A stretch of DNA of 64,000 bases from NCBI GenBank assembly GCA_051025295.1, contig JBMGJV010000008.1; one strand, written 5' to 3'. The DNA is from KBS-83 sp051025295. Lineage in GTDB: Bacteria > Acidobacteriota > Terriglobia > Terriglobales > Acidobacteriaceae. How positions within the stretch are numbered: position 1 is the stretch's first letter; every line of letters begins with the position of its first letter. This document shows positions 60,273-64,000 of this stretch, piece after piece. A program made the position numbers and the translations under genes. The notes beneath the pieces were generated by a model. That model was not told the DNA's origin. It saw only the letters and a program-made list of their open reading frames with translations, and searched no databases.

Positions 60273-61892
60273 ATGCGCCGGTCCATGCCGGATGCAGTGA
60301 AGGTGGCGCTCGGCGCCATGCTGCTGGCGTGCTTCGCACTGCTTTATTCGCTCCAGCATGGCCTGTTGCTGCTTTACGGCGATGCAGTGGCGCACCTGCA
60401 CATTGCGCGCCGTATTCTTGATGCGCAGACACCCGGCTTCCGTCAGCTCGGGTCCGTGTGGCTGCCATTGCCGCACCTGCTGTTGTTGCCATTCGTGCAG
60501 GCGATGTCGTGGTGGCAGACGGGCATCGGCGGCGCCCTCCCATCGATGCTCAGCTATGTCGCGGCTGTGGTCGCGCTGTTTCGCTTGGCGGCCTCCTTCG
60601 TGCGACGGCCATTCGCATGGCTGGCTGCAGGCTTCCTCGCGCTCAATCCCGGGCTGCTCTACTTCTCGAGCACCGCGATGACGGAGCCGCTCTTCCTGGC
60701 GGAGATACTCTGGGCAACGCTGCTGATCGTGCTCTTCGCACAGCGGTCGGCTGCTCCCCTTGCACGCGATCAAGAGCACGCCAATCAGGACCCTCGCGGT
60801 CTGCGCCGGCTGATGCTTGGCGCATCGCTGCTGCTGATTGCTGCCGTGTTCACGAGGTACGATGGGTGGATCTACGCGGCGGCCGCCTGGTGCTTCACCT
60901 GCTGGGCGACGTGGCAACGCAGAAACTTGCGGGAGCGACTGACCGGTACGTGGCTACTCGCGACTGTGCTGCTCGCGTGTGCGCCCTTGTTGTGGATCGC
61001 GTACAACGCCAGGCAGTTCCATGACCCATTTGATTTCTTGCGTGGTCCATATTCGGCGCGCGCGATCGAACAGCGTACGTCTGCGCACGGTTCTGGCCAC
61101 TACCCAGGGCACCACGACATGCCGGTCGCGTGGCTCTACTACTTGAAGGTCGCCGAGTTGGGCGCCGTGCCGAAGCCCGCCGCGGACGTGTTGTTTGCGC
61201 TGGCACTCGCCGGCACCGGCTTTCTAGCGTGGCGTCGTCAGCGGCCGGGGCTCGGAGCGACCTCACTCCTTTGGCTGCCGCTGCCGTTCTATGCGTATTC
61301 GGTGGCGTACGGGTCGGTGCCGATCTTCTTTCCCCTGTGGTTTCCGCACTCGTACTACAACACGCGTTATGGAATGGAACTGCTGCCTGCGTTTGGCCTG
61401 TTCTGCGCGGCGGCACTTCAGGGCGTTGCCGACTGGCGTCCACGCTGGTCCGAGTGGATTGTCACCGTGGCTGTAGTGCTGCTGATTCTGAACGACGCAT
61501 TGCTACTGCGCAGCGGGCCGCTTGTCTACGAGGAGGCCGTGGCAAACGCGCGGACTCGCATACCATTTGAGCGCGCGCTGGCCACGGCACTAGTTTCGAA
61601 CATCCCGGCCGGCGCCTCGGTGCTGATGTACACGTCCGAGCACGTGGGGGCGATCCAGCAGGCGGGCAAGCCGCTGCGAGAGGTCACGAATGAGGGCGAT
61701 TGGGAGGCGTGGCATGCCGCGCTTGCGCATCCCGCCGGAAGTGCGCGATACGTTGTGGCGCTTGCGGGTGACCCGGTCGCCGCTGCCGTAGCCGCTGATC
61801 CGAACGGGCTCACGCTCTTGCAGGTCATCTGCTCGACCGGGCAGCCCTGTGCGCGGATCTATCAGTCTTTACAGCGGCCAGGACAGCCCTGA
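60273..61892 (+). CDS. GT-C-like polytopic membrane glycosyltransferase
   Basis: About 539 residues with ten or more membrane helices. The N-terminal loop LLLYGDAVAHLHIARRILD followed by FRQLGSVWLPLPHLLL and STAMTEPLFLAEILWATLLIVL resembles GT-C glycosyltransferases of the ArnT/PMT class, which use polyprenyl-phosphate sugars and an Asp in the first loop. The last 130 residues are soluble (VLMYTSEHVGAIQQAG). Start candidates at 60219, 60273 and 60285; 60273 is chosen as it follows the PfkB stop. Specificity unknown. Confidence 0.75.
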   Translation: MRRSMPDAVKVALGAMLLACFALLYSLQHGLLLLYGDAVAHLHIARRILDAQTPGFRQLGSVWLPLPHLLLLPFVQAMSWWQTGIGGALPSMLSYVAAVVALFRLAASFVRRPFAWLAAGFLALNPGLLYFSSTAMTEPLFLAEILWATLLIVLFAQRSAAPLARDQEHANQDPRGLRRLMLGASLLLIAAVFTRYDGWIYAAAAWCFTCWATWQRRNLRERLTGTWLLATVLLACAPLLWIAYNARQFHDPFDFLRGPYSARAIEQRTSAHGSGHYPGHHDMPVAWLYYLKVAELGAVPKPAADVLFALALAGTGFLAWRRQRPGLGATSLLWLPLPFYAYSVAYGSVPIFFPLWFPHSYYNTRYGMELLPAFGLFCAAALQGVADWRPRWSEWIVTVAVVLLILNDALLLRSGPLVYEEAVANARTRIPFERALATALVSNIPAGASVLMYTSEHVGAIQQAGKPLREVTNEGDWEAWHAALAHPAGSARYVVALAGDPVAAAVAADPNGLTLLQVICSTGQPCARIYQSLQRPGQP

Positions 61893-61991
61893 GTCGTTCC
61901 AGGCCTACACCGCTGGTGGGAGCGAGCTTGCGCGAAGCTGGGTGATAGCATCGCGCGAGAGTGCCCAAGCAGCACTGCCGGAGATGAATGG

Positions 61992-62702
61992 ATGTTGATC
62001 GGTACCAGTCACGCGCTCAGCTTTAACGGGCTGGAGCAGTCCGCGCTTGCTGACGTGAGCGTGCTGCGGCTGTTGCTTGCCTGTGCCCTCGGCGGCGTGA
62101 TCGGCATCGACCGCGAGTACCGGCACAAGGCCTCGGGCGTGCGCACCAATCTGCTGATCTGCTTCGGCGCGGCCCTGTTCACTTACCTGTCGCCGTTGAT
62201 TGCGGGCGAACTCAGCACCAGCAAGGGACAGATTGCGTCGAACATCGTGCAGGGGGTCGGGTTCCTTGGCGCTGGCCTGATCCTGCACGAACGCAACCGC
62301 GTTATTGGCCTGACCAGTGCCGCGACCGTCTTCGCGGTCGCGGCTGTTGGCATGGCTTGCGGCGCCGGACTGTACCTGACCGCAGTATTTGCAACCGTGG
62401 TGGTGCTTCTTGTGCTGGAGGCAGTCGGTGCACTCGAGATGCTGACGAACCTGAAACTCCAGAACCGCTCCTACGAGATTCGCGGGACGATGCCCGACGT
62501 GATGTACGAAGGCCTGCTGGCGACGATGGATGAGGAGCAGCGCCGGTTAGAGCAGGTGGAGCGCGAGACGGTTGGTGCGATCACGCGGATGATCTTCAAC
62601 GTGCTCGCAACGCGCAGTGGTCATCAGCGTCTAATGAACCGGCTCAGTCATGCTCCGGGAGTCGAACGAGTGCTGACCTTCCGAAACTGGGAGGAGGATT
62701 GA
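61992..62702 (+). CDS. MgtC/SapB family membrane protein
   Basis: A 236-residue membrane protein. The MgtC domain has four or five helices with VLRLLLACALGGVIGIDREYRHKASGVRTNLL, SNIVQGVGFLGAGLIL and LTSAATVFAVAAVGMACGAG. A soluble C-terminal ACT-like region (about 150-236) follows. MgtC proteins influence magnesium homeostasis and membrane potential; here no magnesium leader was seen. It overlaps dapF by TTGA. Confidence 0.92.
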   Translation: MLIGTSHALSFNGLEQSALADVSVLRLLLACALGGVIGIDREYRHKASGVRTNLLICFGAALFTYLSPLIAGELSTSKGQIASNIVQGVGFLGAGLILHERNRVIGLTSAATVFAVAAVGMACGAGLYLTAVFATVVVLLVLEAVGALEMLTNLKLQNRSYEIRGTMPDVMYEGLLATMDEEQRRLEQVERETVGAITRMIFNVLATRSGHQRLMNRLSHAPGVERVLTFRNWEED

Positions 62703-63535
62703 TCCCTTTCAGCAAGGCGCACGCGTGCGGCAATGATTTCTTGATTGTGCAGCAGAAGGACGTGCTTGGGTTCGACCTTGTTGCGTTGAGCCGCGCGCTA
62801 TGTGCGCGCACCACTGGTGTCGGCGCTGACGGCGTTGAATATCTGACGATTCACAATGAGCGAGAGGGAGCGATCCGTCTCTACAACGCCGATGGGTCGA
62901 CCGCTGAGATCTCTGGCAATGGCACGCGCTGTGTCGCTGCATGGATGGCGCACCGCGCCGGGCTTGCAATGGGTGGGTCCATCCGCCTGCAGACGGATGC
63001 GGGCCTCCGCACGTGCGAACTGCGTCATGCTGCGGGGGCAGAGTATCGCTTCACCACGGCAATGGGAGTGCCGCAGGTACACGCTGCGACGGTACGGCTT
63101 AGCAGTGGGCTGGACGTGCACGGTGCGGTGGTCTCGACCGGCAATCCACATTTCGTGATTGAGGTCGCGGATAAGCAGTTCACGGTAGCGGGCTGCTCGT
63201 GGCAGGAGATCGGCGCAGCCATCTGCACGCACCGCGACTTCCCGGAGCAGACCAACGTCGAATTCGTTTACCGGCTCGACGAAGGCCAGATCGAAATCCG
63301 TATTTATGAGCGCGGCGTCGGCCCGACCACATCCTCCGGCACTGGCACAAGCGCCAGTGCGGCCGCAATGATTGCGCTTGCCGGGATGCCGTCGCTACTG
63401 CGTGTGCTTGCGCCCGGTGGGGAGCAGCAGGTGGAATGGCGAGGCCCAGCCGCAGAACTGCTGCTCACCGGGCCAGCCATCGTGCTTTTTGAGGGAAGTT
63501 GGCTTGCGGAGCCGAGCTCCGAGGGACACCGATGA
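62699..63535 (+). CDS. dapF: Diaminopimelate epimerase family protein with serines at both catalytic positions
   Basis: A 278-residue two-lobed epimerase that, in canonical form, converts LL- to meso-diaminopimelate for lysine and peptidoglycan. The fold landmarks are present: HACGNDFL, NADGSTAE, GNPHFVI (His151) and YERGVG (Glu204). The two catalytic cysteines of standard DapF are replaced: Ser72 in EISGNGTRC and Ser213 in TSSGTGTSA. TTG start, GGGAGG nearby. It overlaps mgtC and the downstream LD-carboxypeptidase. Family membership is sure; activity is uncertain. Confidence 0.9.
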   Translation: MIPFSKAHACGNDFLIVQQKDVLGFDLVALSRALCARTTGVGADGVEYLTIHNEREGAIRLYNADGSTAEISGNGTRCVAAWMAHRAGLAMGGSIRLQTDAGLRTCELRHAAGAEYRFTTAMGVPQVHAATVRLSSGLDVHGAVVSTGNPHFVIEVADKQFTVAGCSWQEIGAAICTHRDFPEQTNVEFVYRLDEGQIEIRIYERGVGPTTSSGTGTSASAAAMIALAGMPSLLRVLAPGGEQQVEWRGPAAELLLTGPAIVLFEGSWLAEPSSEGHR

Positions 63536-64000
63536 CCGGCGCGCCTATTCGGCTTGGCGTTGTTGCACCGGCCAGCAACGCAGTGCCAGAGCGCGTGCAA
63601 CGCGGGATCGATCGTCTGCGCCTGCTGGGACATCAGGTGCGTGTGATGCCGAATGCGCTGGGCCAGCAGTGGCCGTACTTCTCCGCCACGCCGGAGCAGC
63701 GCATTGCTGATCTGCACGAGGCGTTCGCGAGTCCGGATGTGGATGCCGTGATCTGTATCCGTGGTGGCTACGGAACAAACTATCTGCTTCAAGGGCTCGA
63801 TCTCGACCTGCTGCGTGCGCACCCGAAGCCGTTTATCGGCTACAGCGATCACACTGCGATCTCGACGTGGATGCTTGATCAGGCCGGCATTCCGGTCCTG
63901 CACGGGCCGATGGTGGCGGCTGACTTCTCGCGCGAGGACGGGGCGCACCTGCAGAGTTTTGCGGCCGCGCTGGGGGCTGAGCCGTACCAACTCGGGGGGG
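63532..64000 (+). CDS. LD-carboxypeptidase (S66/MccF-like), 3'-truncated by window end
   Basis: The 5' part (156 residues seen) of a serine peptidase that removes D-alanine from murein tetrapeptides or acts on related peptides. It starts RLGVVAPAS and has ICIRGGYGTNYLL, KPFIGYSDHTAI with the nucleophile Ser105, and VLHGPM, the S66 hallmarks; the catalytic His and Glu lie beyond the edge. Its ATG overlaps the dapF stop (ATGA), so the two are translationally coupled, suggesting peptidoglycan peptide recycling. Confidence 0.93.
   Translation, partial: MTGAPIRLGVVAPASNAVPERVQRGIDRLRLLGHQVRVMPNALGQQWPYFSATPEQRIADLHEAFASPDVDAVICIRGGYGTNYLLQGLDLDLLRAHPKPFIGYSDHTAISTWMLDQAGIPVLHGPMVAADFSREDGAHLQSFAAALGAEPYQLGG

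Noticed and set aside
1..64000. CRISPR arrays, insertion sequences, phage or defence genes
   Set aside because: No regularly spaced direct repeats, transposase, integrase or known defence-family motifs were found; the only mobile-like module is the AbrB/Fic pair.

Overview
The window is 64 kb of high-GC, densely coded bacterial chromosome. It most likely comes from an Acidobacteriota (Terriglobia / former subdivision 1) organism. The grounds are the two tandem secreted von Willebrand A proteins of the kind typical of acidobacteria, a diderm gene set (kdsB for lipopolysaccharide KDO, a TonB-like protein, a class A PBP, an AmiC-like amidase), and the general gene content. This is inference from gene families, not a taxonomic assignment. 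About 65 protein genes and one tRNA gene are supported. No rRNA, CRISPR array, insertion sequence, prophage or plasmid replication gene was seen, and no intergenic stretch exceeds about 300 bp.

Layout. 0-2 kb: 5'-truncated, frameshifted nnr, then tsaE and a small VOC protein. 2-7.1 kb: fabI; an AbrB/Fic toxin-antitoxin pair; a minus-strand cell-wall run of DUF1015, AmiC-like amidase, GerMN lipoprotein-like protein and murI. 7.3-10.7 kb: two VWFA proteins and a degenerate aspartyl-protease/PDZ protein. 10.8-15.7 kb: cysteine synthase/CBS-like plus cystathionine gamma-lyase/synthase, two related GNAT acetyltransferases, an acyl-CoA dehydrogenase. 15.8-22.2 kb: a very tight plus-strand operon (acyltransferase, meaB, mce, tsaB, rimI, psd, pssA, and a semialdehyde-dehydrogenase-like protein without the catalytic cysteine). 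22.2-33 kb: dGTPase-like HD protein, large TPR protein, purH, rhomboid protease, XRE regulator, dienelactone hydrolase, YihY/BrkB, fabG, DUF2071. 33-38.9 kb: a double-length ThyX-like protein, recA with a strong terminator, coaD, AIM24 protein, glutathione peroxidase, TonB-like protein.

38.9-49.2 kb: phosphoglucomutase/phosphomannomutase with mannose-1-phosphate guanylyltransferase and a small membrane protein, divergent from an ECF sigma/anti-sigma-like pair; aspartate aminotransferase; DoxX-like membrane protein; kdsB with an acyltransferase; tRNA-Met(CAU); a GT87-like membrane glycosyltransferase. 49.4-64 kb: an S41 (CTP) family protein lacking both catalytic residues, PBP1A, ribF, an MBL hydrolase that seems to start at CTG, DUF1844, ygfZ, a HELTH metallopeptidase, mtnP plus a PfkB kinase, a GT-C-like membrane protein, mgtC, dapF with serines at both catalytic cysteine positions, and a 3'-truncated LD-carboxypeptidase.

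Themes. Cell-envelope synthesis and turnover recur (murI, AmiC-like, PBP1A, dapF, LD-carboxypeptidase, pgm/manC, kdsB, acyltransferases, psd/pssA). tsaE and tsaB belong to the t6A tRNA-modification pathway; meaB/mce belong to methylmalonyl-CoA metabolism. The most unusual signals are enzymes keeping the family fold but missing catalytic residues (DapF, S41, ASADH-like, ThyX-like, retropepsin-like) and perfect inverted repeats overlapping ribosome-binding sites of glutathione peroxidase and the TonB-like gene. No defence island or obvious new multi-gene system was seen; the best candidates for new biology are those variant enzymes and hairpins.
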